From the NCBI RefSeq assembly GCF_028728205.1, contig NZ_JAQYUU010000001.1, positions 2,340,082 through 2,404,081 on the forward strand: a stretch of 64,000 bases of DNA. Direction: 5' to 3'. Shown here in pieces: positions 36,620 to 44,960 of the stretch (positions within the stretch are counted from its first letter, which is position 1; the number at the start of each line of letters is the position of its first letter). This DNA comes from Clostridium sp. 'White wine YQ' (lineage in GTDB: Bacteria > Bacillota > Clostridia > Clostridiales > Clostridiaceae). Under the pieces are notes generated by a model, which was not told the origin of the DNA, made no database searches, and saw only the letters and a program-made list of their open reading frames with translations. Both the position numbers and the translations under genes were made by a program.

Positions 36620-38026
36620 TTATTCCCCCTTACTAAATATTCTTCCAGATATCTTTCTTAAATCACCTCTAAAGATAATATCCTTAAATTCATGACTTTT
36701 AGTCGTACCTAGCGGAAATAAATAACTATATCCAGTTGTTTTTAGTGAAGCCAAGTGAGCAATCAATACCATTTCTCCAATAGTAAATCCTATTAATCCA
36801 TAAGCTGCAGATAAAATCACAATAATAATGGACCATATAGACACTGCTCCATATACTTTTGGTATCAAGAAATAACTAACGGTACTTATTGCTACAACTA
36901 AAATAGTTGTTCTCGACGCTAATCCTGCTCCTACTGCTGCATCACCAAGTATCAATGCAGATACTATACTCATGGCCCCTCCAATTGGTTGAGGCAATCT
37001 TAAGCCCGCTTCTTTTATTAATTGAAAAAATACCATCATTAGAATGACTTCTAAAAATGTTGGGAATGGAACTCCCGCCCTTGCTACTGCCAATCTAAAT
37101 ACAAACAAGGTTGGAATCATTCCATAATGGTATGTTATTATAGCAACATATATACCAGGCAAAAATGTTGATATAAAAAATGCAATCCATCTAAGGCACC
37201 TGGTAAAATTTACGAAGTATTTATTTAGATAATAATCATCTGGAGCTTGAAAATTTTCCAAAAAGAAATAAGGAACTGTAATAACAAAAGGTGTTCCATC
37301 AACAATTACTGATACCCGTCCCTCCATGATCTTCGAACATACTTCATCTGGCTTTTCTGTATATCCTACAGTATCAAAAACACTCTTCTTTTCCTTAAGT
37401 TCATTTTCTATGTAGTTTGTATCTAATATAAAATTATATTTTATTTTCTTTACCTTACGTTTTACCTCTTCAACTAAATTACTTGGGGCAATGCCATCCA
37501 TATAGCATACGCAAATGGTTGTTTGAGATTCTGTTCCCGCAAACATTACTTCAAATTTCAAGCTAGGATTTTTTATTCTTCTTCTGATTAATGCTACATT
37601 ATCAACAAGTGCTTCTGCAAACCCCTCTCTAGGACCTTTAAGCACTGACTCTGTAACAGGTATTCCTACACTTCTCCTAACAAAACCTTTAACTTCACAA
37701 TAAAGCATTTTTTCATTTTGACTAAATATAAGTACTACGTCACCCATTAATATATGTAATTCAGCATCACTAATATCTTTAACGTCCCCAGCTAAATTAA
37801 TATCCAAAACTTTAGTTAAAAGGTCTTCAGTATTACTAATATTATTTCTTTTAGCTATTAGTGGTTTAATAATATACTGGCTTATGAAATCAGATGAGCA
37901 CAAATCATCTATAAATACCAGTGTAGCTTTTCCAATTGGTGTCTCAATTTCTCTATACTTTACATCAAAAGCATTATTAAACTTCTCCTTAATAATATCT
38001 AAATTATTCTTGCTCATTTCCCTCAC
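36620..38026 (-). CDS. gerKA: Spore germination receptor subunit A (GerA family)
   Basis: 468 residues. The N-terminal hydrophilic region (about 1-270) is followed by about five membrane segments (about 280-430, including FVFRLAVARAGVPFPTFLEVILM and LPQPIGGAMSIVSALILGDAAVGAGL). DGTPFVITVPYFFLENFQAPDDYY precedes the first segment. GerA subunits form the channel-like core of germinant receptors in the inner spore membrane. The gene runs opposite to GerB, as in the C. perfringens gerK locus. Confidence 0.93.
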   Translation of the reverse strand: MREMSKNNLDIIKEKFNNAFDVKYREIETPIGKATLVFIDDLCSSDFISQYIIKPLIAKRNNISNTEDLLTKVLDINLAGDVKDISDAELHILMGDVVLIFSQNEKMLYCEVKGFVRRSVGIPVTESVLKGPREGFAEALVDNVALIRRRIKNPSLKFEVMFAGTESQTTICVCYMDGIAPSNLVEEVKRKVKKIKYNFILDTNYIENELKEKKSVFDTVGYTEKPDEVCSKIMEGRVSVIVDGTPFVITVPYFFLENFQAPDDYYLNKYFVNFTRCLRWIAFFISTFLPGIYVAIITYHYGMIPTLFVFRLAVARAGVPFPTFLEVILMMVFFQLIKEAGLRLPQPIGGAMSIVSALILGDAAVGAGLASRTTILVVAISTVSYFLIPKVYGAVSIWSIIIVILSAAYGLIGFTIGEMVLIAHLASLKTTGYSYLFPLGTTKSHEFKDIIFRGDLRKISGRIFSKGE

Positions 38027-38068
38027 CTACTCTTTATTATTTTCTTCCATAGGGTTTAATATTCCCCA

Positions 38069-38086
38069 AAATAGTAAATACTATTT
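38069..38086. promoter_or_regulatory. Perfect palindrome in the divergent ger promoter region
   Basis: AAATAGTA (38069-38076) and TACTATTT (38079-38086) form an 8-2-8 perfect inverted repeat in the 90 bases between the divergent germination genes. It could be a shared operator. Confidence 0.45.
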
Positions 38087-38116
38087 CAGAATAAAATTAA
38101 GAAGAGGTGGACTAAT

Positions 38117-39187
38117 TTGGATAAAATAACAAGTAAACATTTTATGTTTTTTATTATATGTTTGACTATGCTCTCAATAAAATTATATCCTGGTCTAGTT
38201 ATTGAGTGGGGGGGAAGAGATGCCTGGTTGTATACACTTATTGCCGGGTTAATACTTATTACTGTTGGTTATATAATAATAAATACATTTGTCAAATACA
38301 ATATTCCAGATTTAAACTTTCTTTATATTAAGTCCTTTGGGAAATCCTTTGGAACTATTTTTTTATTGCTCTTTTCAGCAGTTTTATTTCTGAATTGCTG
38401 TGAAAGTATAACAGCTTTATCTAGTGCTATTCATACAAATTTATTTATAGAGACCCCTTTGTTTTTTTCTTATTTATTTTTAATAATACCTTGTATTTAT
38501 ATGGCTTCAAAAGGCTTCGACAGTATTTTTAAACTTGCATTGGTTTCAATAACATTTATGCTTATATGTACATTTCTGCTAATAATACTTGGACTTCCAT
38601 ATAATAAATATTTAAATGTGACTCCTATACTAGAAAATAAATTAAATCTAAATTCATTTTTTAGCATACTCTATGCTTTGGGACTTATGTCAACCCTTGG
38701 AATTTCTTTGCCATATATAAAGAATATTTCAAAGAAAAATAATTTAAAATCCCACTATTTTATAGCTATTATTATCGCATTAATAATTATTGTCTACTCA
38801 GTCTTTAATATTATTTGCTCCTTGGGACCAATAAGAGCTAATAACTTATTTTACCCAGAATTCATTCAAGCACAAAGGATTTCTTACGGCGGATATGTTG
38901 AAAGTGGTGAATTATTTGTTTTAATGCAATATATGCTTGGATTTATTATTAAATATTTATTATGCATATATGGAATATTCTATATTAATGAAAGTAAACT
39001 CACTAATAAATTTAAATTTTTCACCATCATATCAATATTCATATTCTTGTTTTGCTTTTATTTTAGTAAAAATACATATAATTTTATTGTAGAATTAAAC
39101 TATCTATCCTTGGCTAATTTAGTCGTAATTTTGATAATTCCACTAATAGCATGTATGCTTTTTAAATTTAGCCATAAAGCCAATTAG
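38117..39187 (+). CDS. gerKB: Spore germination permease subunit B (GerB family)
   Basis: 356 residues starting at TTG with AGAGGTGG ahead. About ten hydrophobic segments run through the whole length, as in the APC-type GerB transporter family: LSIKLYPGLVIEWGGRDAWLYTLIAG, FGKSFGTIFLLLFSAVLFL, LGISLPYIKNISKK. GerB is the germinant-binding subunit of nutrient receptors in the related Bacillus proteins. Divergent from the GerA/GerC genes, so expression in the forespore must come from a separate promoter. Confidence 0.92.
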   Translation: MDKITSKHFMFFIICLTMLSIKLYPGLVIEWGGRDAWLYTLIAGLILITVGYIIINTFVKYNIPDLNFLYIKSFGKSFGTIFLLLFSAVLFLNCCESITALSSAIHTNLFIETPLFFSYLFLIIPCIYMASKGFDSIFKLALVSITFMLICTFLLIILGLPYNKYLNVTPILENKLNLNSFFSILYALGLMSTLGISLPYIKNISKKNNLKSHYFIAIIIALIIIVYSVFNIICSLGPIRANNLFYPEFIQAQRISYGGYVESGELFVLMQYMLGFIIKYLLCIYGIFYINESKLTNKFKFFTIISIFIFLFCFYFSKNTYNFIVELNYLSLANLVVILIIPLIACMLFKFSHKAN

Positions 39188-39353
39188 TAGAAATTTTTTC
39201 CTTAAAAAATATTGTTTTTAAACACTGATATGATATAATATTTTTGTACAATATATGGGAAATTTTTAATGATAAATTTTTACTTTCTTAATATCTGGAA
39301 GGTTAAAATTATATCTAAAATGACCCTACAGATTTTTAAGGAGGTCCATAGAT

Positions 39354-39518
39354 ATGGAAGATAAAACTTTAGTATGCAAAGATTGTGGAAAGGAATTTGT
39401 TTTCACTGTTGGTGAACAAGAATTCTATAAAGAAAAAGGATTCGAAAATGATCCTGTAAGATGCCCTGAATGCAGAAAAGCTAGAAAAGCTCAAAAATTC
39501 AACAGAGACAGATTCTAA
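39354..39518 (+). CDS. Small zinc-ribbon protein (54 residues)
   Basis: ATG at 39354 with AAGGAGG ten bases before; TAA at 39516-39518. Cys pairs at 8/11 (CKDC) and 37/40 (CPEC) form a zinc ribbon; the C-terminus is strongly basic (RKARKAQKFNRDRF). This matches the small probable zinc-ribbon family common in Clostridia. Nucleic-acid binding is inferred from zinc ribbon plus basic tail. A strong terminator follows. Confidence 0.85.
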   Translation: MEDKTLVCKDCGKEFVFTVGEQEFYKEKGFENDPVRCPECRKARKAQKFNRDRF

Positions 39519-39528
39519 TTCTTTTAAG

Positions 39529-39556
39529 AGCCCCTTGCCTAATTAGGTAAGGGGCT
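39529..39556 (+). terminator. Terminator after the zinc-ribbon gene
   Basis: GAGCCCCTTGCCTA and TAGGTAAGGGGCTT pair over about 12 bp with one G-T pair, followed by TGTATTTT. It is the most GC-rich hairpin of the region. Confidence 0.9.
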
Positions 39557-39732
39557 TGTATTTTAATAATAAATTACTTTAATCCATCTCTTTTTAACTA
39601 TAGAAACTATTTGAATAGCTAGCTCCACTCCTATGGCCCCTGTTATATATCTTGAATTATTTCTGACACAGTTTGAATTATTATTTTATATGATGGAATA
39701 CTAAATACATAATGCTTTAGGAGGTGTTGTGT

Positions 39733-39888
39733 ATGGTTTTTTTTAGATGGATTGGTGGATTCGTATTATTCTTTTGGATTTTAGGACTTATTTTCAGAAT
39801 TGGTGGCTATGCTATTAATTTTTTATTAGTTTTAGCTGCTATCGTTTTTATACTCGATGCCTTATTCGGAAGAAGAAAAAACTATTAA
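39733..39888 (+). CDS. Small membrane protein, Lmo0937/DUF5670-like (51 residues)
   Basis: ATG at 39733 after AGGAGGTG; TAA at 39886-39888. Two hydrophobic helices (about 7-25 and 27-43), then a basic tail GRRKNY. The pattern IGGFVLFFWILGLIFRIGG..LLVLAAIVFILD fits the short Lmo0937 family of membrane proteins. Function unknown. The 214 bases before it hold no other feature I can name. Confidence 0.75.
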   Translation: MVFFRWIGGFVLFFWILGLIFRIGGYAINFLLVLAAIVFILDALFGRRKNY

Positions 39889-39897
39889 TTCCTTTCG

Positions 39898-39926
39898 TTG
39901 ACAGTCTTCTTTCATAATCATATAAT
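39898..39926 (+). promoter_or_regulatory. Consensus promoter of the trpS T-box transcript
   Basis: TTGACA (39898-39903), 17-base spacer, TATAAT (39921-39926), directly before the T-box leader. Both boxes match the sigma-A consensus exactly. Confidence 0.9.
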
Positions 39927-39934
39927 ATATAGTA

Positions 39935-40200
39935 TAATATAATACTAGTTGATTCCTATGAAAAGAAGTAGTAAGCTTAATAACTTCTTTAAAGAGAACT
40001 GTAGATGGTGAGATTACAGTATGTAAGATTAAGCTGAATGGATCTTTGAGGTTTTTAGCTGAATTATAAGTAGGCTAGAACGATTGTTCTACGTTAAAAG
40101 AACAAGATATATTTGTATCTTATTAAGAAGAGTTCTACTCTAAAAGATAGGTGGCACCGCGTTTTATACGCCCTATGGATAAAATCCATAGGGCTTATTT
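39935..40200 (+). promoter_or_regulatory. T-box leader of trpS (Trp specifier UGG)
   Basis: The T-box motif AGGTGGCACCGCG is at 40149-40161. The specifier loop reads GAA-TGG-ATC with TGG (Trp) at 40039-40041. The terminator GCCCTATGGAT (40170-40180) / ATCCATAGGGC (40184-40194) is followed by TTATTTTAATTT. Uncharged tRNA-Trp should stabilise the antiterminator and allow trpS expression. This explains the whole 334-base gap before trpS together with the promoter. Confidence 0.93.
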
Positions 40201-40222
40201 TAATTTCGAGAGGAGAAATACA

Positions 40223-41221
40223 ATGGATGATAGAAAAAAAGTTATCTTTAGTGGTATACAACCATCTGGTGATTTAACTTTAGGAAACTACTTAGGAGCA
40301 TTAAAAAATTGGGTAAAGTTACAAGAAGAATATGATTGTTATTTTTGTGTGGTTGATTTACATGCAATTACTGTTCGCCAAACTCCAGCTAACCTAAGAA
40401 AAAAGACCTTAGAAATGTTAGCTATTTATATAGGTGCTGGTATTGATCCTGAAAAAAATACTTTATTTATTCAGTCTCATGTTTCAGCTCATAGTGAACT
40501 CTCTTGGTTATTAACTTGTAATACTTACATGGGTGAACTTGGAAGAATGACTCAATATAAGGACAAATCTCAAAAGTTAGGTGATTCTATAGGTTCTGGT
40601 TTATTCAACTACCCTGTTTTAATGGCTGCTGATATATTATTATATAATGCTGACTTAGTCCCTGTTGGGAAGGATCAAAAACAACACTTGGAACTATGCA
40701 GAGATATTGCAAATAGATTTAATAATACCTATAGTGATACATTTATTATACCTGACCCATATATTCCAACAACAGGCGCTAAAATAATGAATTTACAAGA
40801 CCCATTAAAGAAAATGTCTAAATCAGATGAAAATCCAAATACTTATATCTTAATAATGGACCCCCCAGAGGTTATACGTAAGAAAATAAGTAGAGCTGTT
40901 ACTGATACTTTAGGCAAAATTAATTACTCAGATGAGCAACCTGGAATTAAAAACCTAATAAATATCCTTTGTTCTATTAAAGGGATAACTCCAGAAGATG
41001 TAGTTGCTAATTATACTGATAAAGGTTATGCTGAATTTAAGAAAGACGTTGGTGATGCGATTGTAGATGAATTGACTCCTTTACAAGAAAAAATCAACAA
41101 TCTCTTATTAAATAAATCGTATTTAGAAGAAATTTATAAAAATGGTGCTGTTAAAGCATCCTACGTAGCAAATAAAACTTTAAGAAAAGTTCAAAAGAAA
41201 ATTGGATTAATTCCTAGATAA
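40223..41221 (+). CDS. trpS: Tryptophanyl-tRNA synthetase
   Basis: 332 residues from ATG 40223, preceded by GAGAGGAG; the open frame runs up into the T-box, which is not coding. Charges tRNA-Trp. FSGIQPSGDLTLGNYLGALKNW holds the HIGH-like TLGN, LMAADILLYNADLVPVGKDQKQHLEL is the Trp pocket, and KKMSKSDEN is the KMSKS loop. The length equals the usual bacterial enzyme. Controlled by the Trp T-box. Monocistronic. Confidence 0.97.
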   Translation: MDDRKKVIFSGIQPSGDLTLGNYLGALKNWVKLQEEYDCYFCVVDLHAITVRQTPANLRKKTLEMLAIYIGAGIDPEKNTLFIQSHVSAHSELSWLLTCNTYMGELGRMTQYKDKSQKLGDSIGSGLFNYPVLMAADILLYNADLVPVGKDQKQHLELCRDIANRFNNTYSDTFIIPDPYIPTTGAKIMNLQDPLKKMSKSDENPNTYILIMDPPEVIRKKISRAVTDTLGKINYSDEQPGIKNLINILCSIKGITPEDVVANYTDKGYAEFKKDVGDAIVDELTPLQEKINNLLLNKSYLEEIYKNGAVKASYVANKTLRKVQKKIGLIPR

Positions 41222-41225
41222 ATAA

Positions 41226-41250
41226 AAAAAGAGAGTGTTACTCTCTTTTT
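41226..41250. terminator. Bidirectional terminator between trpS and galU
   Basis: AAAAAGAGAGT (41226-41236) / ACTCTCTTTTT (41240-41250), 11 bp with a 3-base loop, between converging genes. Confidence 0.85.
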
Positions 41251-41252
41251 TA

Positions 41253-42125
41253 TTATACTCTTTCCCATGGCTTGGACGCTAGGTACTCTATAAATTCATC
41301 TCTTAAGTCTTCTTTTCTTAATGCATACTCTACTGTAGCTTGTAAAAATCCTAATTTATCTCCAACATCATATCTTCTACCTTCAAAATTAAAAGCATAC
41401 ATTGCTTCTTGAGATACTAATTCCTTTAGTGCATCAGTTAATTGGATTTCTCCTCCCTTTCCAGGCTCAGTATTCTTTAAAATATCAAATATTTGAGGAG
41501 TTATAATATATCTCCCTAATATAGCTACATCACTTGGTGTTTCCTCAACGTTTGGTTTTTCAACAAGATTTTTAACTTTATATACTCTATCTTCTATATG
41601 TTTTCCATCAACAATTCCGTATTTACTTACATCACTTCTAGGCACTGTTTGTACGCCTAAAATTGAAGTTTTATATTCATCGAAGCATTCTATCAATTGC
41701 TTTAAACAAGGTTTTTCACTATAAACTACGTCATCTCCTAAAAGAACTGCAAATGGCTCATTCCCAACAAAAGTTTTAGCACATAGTATAGCATGTCCTA
41801 ATCCTTTAGGTTCTTTTTGCCTAATGTAATGGATATCAACCATGTCCGAAATATCTCTAACTATTTCTAATAGTTCTTCCTTACCATTCTTCTCTAATTC
41901 CATTTCTAATTCAACAGATTTGTCAAAATGATCTTCAATACACTTCTTATTTCTTCCAGTAATTATTAATATCTCCTCTATACCAGAAGCAATTGCCTCT
42001 TCAATAATATACTGTATTGTTGGCTTATCAACTATAGGTAACATTTCCTTTGGTTGAGCCTTTGTTGCTGGTAAAAATCTAGTTCCTAAACCAGCTGCTG
42101 GAATTATAGCTTTTTTAACCTTCAT
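41253..42125 (-). CDS. galU: UTP-glucose-1-phosphate uridylyltransferase
   Basis: 290 residues. Makes UDP-glucose. N-terminal nucleotide motif KAIIPAAGLGTRFLPATKAQPKEMLPIVDKPTIQYIIEEA, then GLGHAILCAK, LGDDV and LVEKPNVEE. The product feeds cell-wall polysaccharide and glycolipid synthesis, which fits the neighbouring polysaccharide genes. Separate transcript from the main cluster, since the CWB2 gene diverges upstream. Confidence 0.95.
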   Translation of the reverse strand: MKVKKAIIPAAGLGTRFLPATKAQPKEMLPIVDKPTIQYIIEEAIASGIEEILIITGRNKKCIEDHFDKSVELEMELEKNGKEELLEIVRDISDMVDIHYIRQKEPKGLGHAILCAKTFVGNEPFAVLLGDDVVYSEKPCLKQLIECFDEYKTSILGVQTVPRSDVSKYGIVDGKHIEDRVYKVKNLVEKPNVEETPSDVAILGRYIITPQIFDILKNTEPGKGGEIQLTDALKELVSQEAMYAFNFEGRRYDVGDKLGFLQATVEYALRKEDLRDEFIEYLASKPWERV

Positions 42126-42228
42126 ATCTTCATCCTTACCTTTCTAATTCTTTATCCTATATTAAAGTTTAACATAATAAGGATATTACATCAATATTAG
42201 CTAGTTATTCTTATTTAATTCTCTCTTC

Positions 42229-42258
42229 TTCACAACTGTATTATTCTTATTGTATAAT
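42229..42258 (+). promoter_or_regulatory. Candidate promoter of the cohesin-CWB2 gene
   Basis: TTCACA (42229-42234), 18-base spacer, TATAAT (42253-42258), about 50 bases before the start codon. Confidence 0.55.
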
Positions 42259-42308
42259 AAAGATAAATAAATTAATGCTTTACAATATCAACGAATGGAG
42301 AATAGTTT

Positions 42309-43766
42309 ATGTATAATCTTTCTAACAAAAAGCTTTTTAAAATTTTATGTTTCTCTCTTATTACTTTTTTAATTTCTGCATCTTTCATTTTACCAGCCAA
42401 AGCAATAAGCACTCCATCAATATATTATTCTATTGAGCAATCGCCTATTCATGTTGGTGATAACTTTGTAATTAATGTAAATGCAAAAAATATTGCAAAC
42501 TTATTTGGTGCATCTATAGATTTATATTACGATAAATCATATATTCAAATTTCTAATATCATGGTTGGAGACATATTCAATAATAGTAATTCTACATACG
42601 GAAATCCAGTAATCGATTCTGCTAATGGAAAGATATCATTCTATTCAACTTTAATAGGTAATATTCCTGGTTTAAATATAACAGATGGAACTTTATTTAG
42701 AATTTATGGTAAAGCATTAAAAAATGGTACTATAAATTTATCTACAATTAATGGTGGAAGTTCCTCTCAAAGTATAAATACTATGCAAATTAAGCTATCA
42801 GATAGTAATGGTTCAAAAGTTAGTTTTAGTTCAACATCACTTAACTTAGGTATATTACCTCCAACAGGAGTTTCTAGATTAGGTGGAACAGATAGGTATG
42901 GTACTTCTACTGCTATCAGTCGTGAAGGTTGGCCAACTGGTGCTGACAATGTTGTTCTTGCATACGCATATAACTTTCCAGATGCATTATCAGCTGTACC
43001 TCTAGCTTACTCCTTAAATGCACCTATTTTGCTTATTGATCCTAATTCCATACCGAGCACTGTTCAGTATGAAATACAAAGATTACATCCAAAAAATATT
43101 TACATACTTGGAGGCGCTGGGGTAATTTCTTCTAATATTGAAACCTCATTAAAGTCGAGCTATAGTGTGTTTCGCTTAGGAGGCAACGATAGGTTTGAAA
43201 CTTCAACAAAAATTGCCAAGCAAGTTATAAATAGTACTTCAAGTAAGACAGCTGTACTAACCACTGCATTAGATTTTCCAGATGCTCTATCTATTAGTCC
43301 AACTGCAGCATTACTTGGATATCCTATACTATTTACTACTCCAACTACTCTAGATCCTTCTACTCAATCATTTATTTTGAATAATGGCATTAATAAAATA
43401 GTAATTGCAGGTGGCTCTGGAGTTGTATCCTTAAATGTTGAAAATCAATTAAAAAATCTTGGTATAACTATCGACAGACTTGCTGGTCAAGATAGATTTA
43501 GTACTAGTTTAGAGATTTTAAAGGCCTATAGAAGTACATTTTCTGTTGGAAATGTGATTACAACTGGACTTGATTTTCCTGATGCATTAACTGGCGGTGT
43601 GCTTGCTGCCAAGAAGAGACTTCCTATTATATTGACAAATGGCAACTCTATTGATAGTAATATTATGAATTTTGTAAAGAGAGATGGTCCATCAAATTTA
43701 TATGTTCTTGGAGGAACTGGATTACTTTCTGATGATTTTATAAATAGCATTAAATTGAATCAATAA
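42309..43766 (+). CDS. Secreted protein with cohesin-like domain and three CWB2 repeats
   Basis: 485 residues. A signal peptide (about 1-32, ending in AKA) is followed by a cohesin-like beta domain (about 37-178; VGDNFVINVNAKNI, GASIDLYYDKSYIQI, GTLFRIYGKAL). Then come three CWB2 repeats (about 185-485), each starting R-L-x-G-x-D-R and holding VVLAYAYNFPDAL- and LGGxGV-type strings. CWB2 repeats bind the secondary cell-wall polymer in C. difficile. Cohesin domains usually dock dockerin proteins; no dockerin is in this window, so the ligand is unknown. GAATGGAGA precedes the start. Confidence 0.85.
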   Translation: MYNLSNKKLFKILCFSLITFLISASFILPAKAISTPSIYYSIEQSPIHVGDNFVINVNAKNIANLFGASIDLYYDKSYIQISNIMVGDIFNNSNSTYGNPVIDSANGKISFYSTLIGNIPGLNITDGTLFRIYGKALKNGTINLSTINGGSSSQSINTMQIKLSDSNGSKVSFSSTSLNLGILPPTGVSRLGGTDRYGTSTAISREGWPTGADNVVLAYAYNFPDALSAVPLAYSLNAPILLIDPNSIPSTVQYEIQRLHPKNIYILGGAGVISSNIETSLKSSYSVFRLGGNDRFETSTKIAKQVINSTSSKTAVLTTALDFPDALSISPTAALLGYPILFTTPTTLDPSTQSFILNNGINKIVIAGGSGVVSLNVENQLKNLGITIDRLAGQDRFSTSLEILKAYRSTFSVGNVITTGLDFPDALTGGVLAAKKRLPIILTNGNSIDSNIMNFVKRDGPSNLYVLGGTGLLSDDFINSIKLNQ

Positions 43767-43788
43767 TACAGTTCATGTACTTTAAAAT

Positions 43789-43824
43789 AAAAAGATGATT
43801 CCATAATTATGGAATCATCTTTTT
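43789..43824. terminator. Bidirectional terminator after the cohesin-CWB2 gene
   Basis: An 18-bp perfect palindrome, AAAAAGATGATTCCATAA then its complement (43789-43824), ending in a T-run, between converging genes. Confidence 0.92.
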
Positions 43825-43849
43825 GATTATAGAATATAATATATACTTT

Positions 43850-44932
43850 CTATTTCATATTAACTTGCTTATATATTTCTTCAACATAATTAAAGTTATT
43901 AATTATATTATAGTTATTTTCCACATATTCTCTTCCTGCTCTACCCATATTTTCTCTTAGTGATGCATCATTAATCAACTTAATAATAGCTTCTGCTAGT
44001 TCTTCTATATTTGACTTTTTGACAACTAAGCTTGATTTATTAGGATTAGTTGCCTCCATTAATCCCTCTTCATTTGATATAACTGTTGGAATTCCACAAG
44101 CTTCTGCCTCAATAGCAGCCACCCCAAAACTTTCTGAAATTGATGGAAACACTGCAATGTCCAGCGATTGAAATGTACTAATTACATCATCTTCTGATAA
44201 AAACCCTAAGAACTCAACTTCATTACTTAAATTTAAACTAGCTACTAATTCTTTTAATTCTTTTTCTAAAGTACCTTTTCCTGCAATTTTCAATTTAATA
44301 TTCTTATCATTTACCTTACTCTTTACTATTGAAAAAGCTTTAATAAGAATATCTATACCATAAATTTTTTCCAAACTTTTAACTGTTCCTATAACAATTT
44401 CATTTTCATTTCTTTCTTTTAATTTAACTTTAAACTTATTTATGTCGACTCCAAATGGTGTTACAAATATATCCTTATCAGTATACTTACTAACTTCTTT
44501 TGCCATACAATTACTTGTAGACATTACGACATCAGCCTTAGCTAAATTATATTTTAAAAGTTTTCTGTGTATAGGACTCTTATTCGGAAAATCATACACG
44601 TCACTTCCCCATACTGATAGAACTAATGGAGAATATGATGCTAAACTTCCTAATAGTCCATAACTTGTTGCATAATGAGCATGAAGAATATCTGGCTTTA
44701 TTTCACGAACAAGCTTCCTAACCATTGCTATTTTTTTTAAATAGTTCAACTTGAATAAATCATTTTTTTTAGTAATGTTATTACTATCAATATCTAAACT
44801 GTACACTCTAACATTATCTATAACTCCATCACTTAATGAAATAACACTTACTTCATAACCCTTCTTAACAAAACTTTCACACCACTTTTTTGTATGTGAA
44901 CTATTAGCATTAGCCAAATAACAAATCTTCAT
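43850..44932 (-). CDS. Glycosyltransferase family 4
   Basis: 360 residues, GT-B fold. N-terminal CYLANANSSHTKKWCESFVKKGYEVSVISL; LHAHYATSYGLLG; WGSDVYDFP; and the C-terminal UDP/GDP-sugar site GFLSEDDVISTFQSLDIAVFPSISESFGVAAIEAEACGIPTV with the conserved E-x7-E pattern. Donor and acceptor cannot be told. It is the last gene of the minus-strand polysaccharide series, 28 bases after the MurJ-type gene. Confidence 0.9.
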   Translation of the reverse strand: MKICYLANANSSHTKKWCESFVKKGYEVSVISLSDGVIDNVRVYSLDIDSNNITKKNDLFKLNYLKKIAMVRKLVREIKPDILHAHYATSYGLLGSLASYSPLVLSVWGSDVYDFPNKSPIHRKLLKYNLAKADVVMSTSNCMAKEVSKYTDKDIFVTPFGVDINKFKVKLKERNENEIVIGTVKSLEKIYGIDILIKAFSIVKSKVNDKNIKLKIAGKGTLEKELKELVASLNLSNEVEFLGFLSEDDVISTFQSLDIAVFPSISESFGVAAIEAEACGIPTVISNEEGLMEATNPNKSSLVVKKSNIEELAEAIIKLINDASLRENMGRAGREYVENNYNIINNFNYVEEIYKQVNMK

Positions 44933-44960
44933 AATTTCACCCCTATTACAAATTAATTAT

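Noticed and set aside
40151..40222. Upstream extension of trpS
   Set aside because: It starts in the T-box motif itself and runs through the terminator; the real start is ATG 40223.
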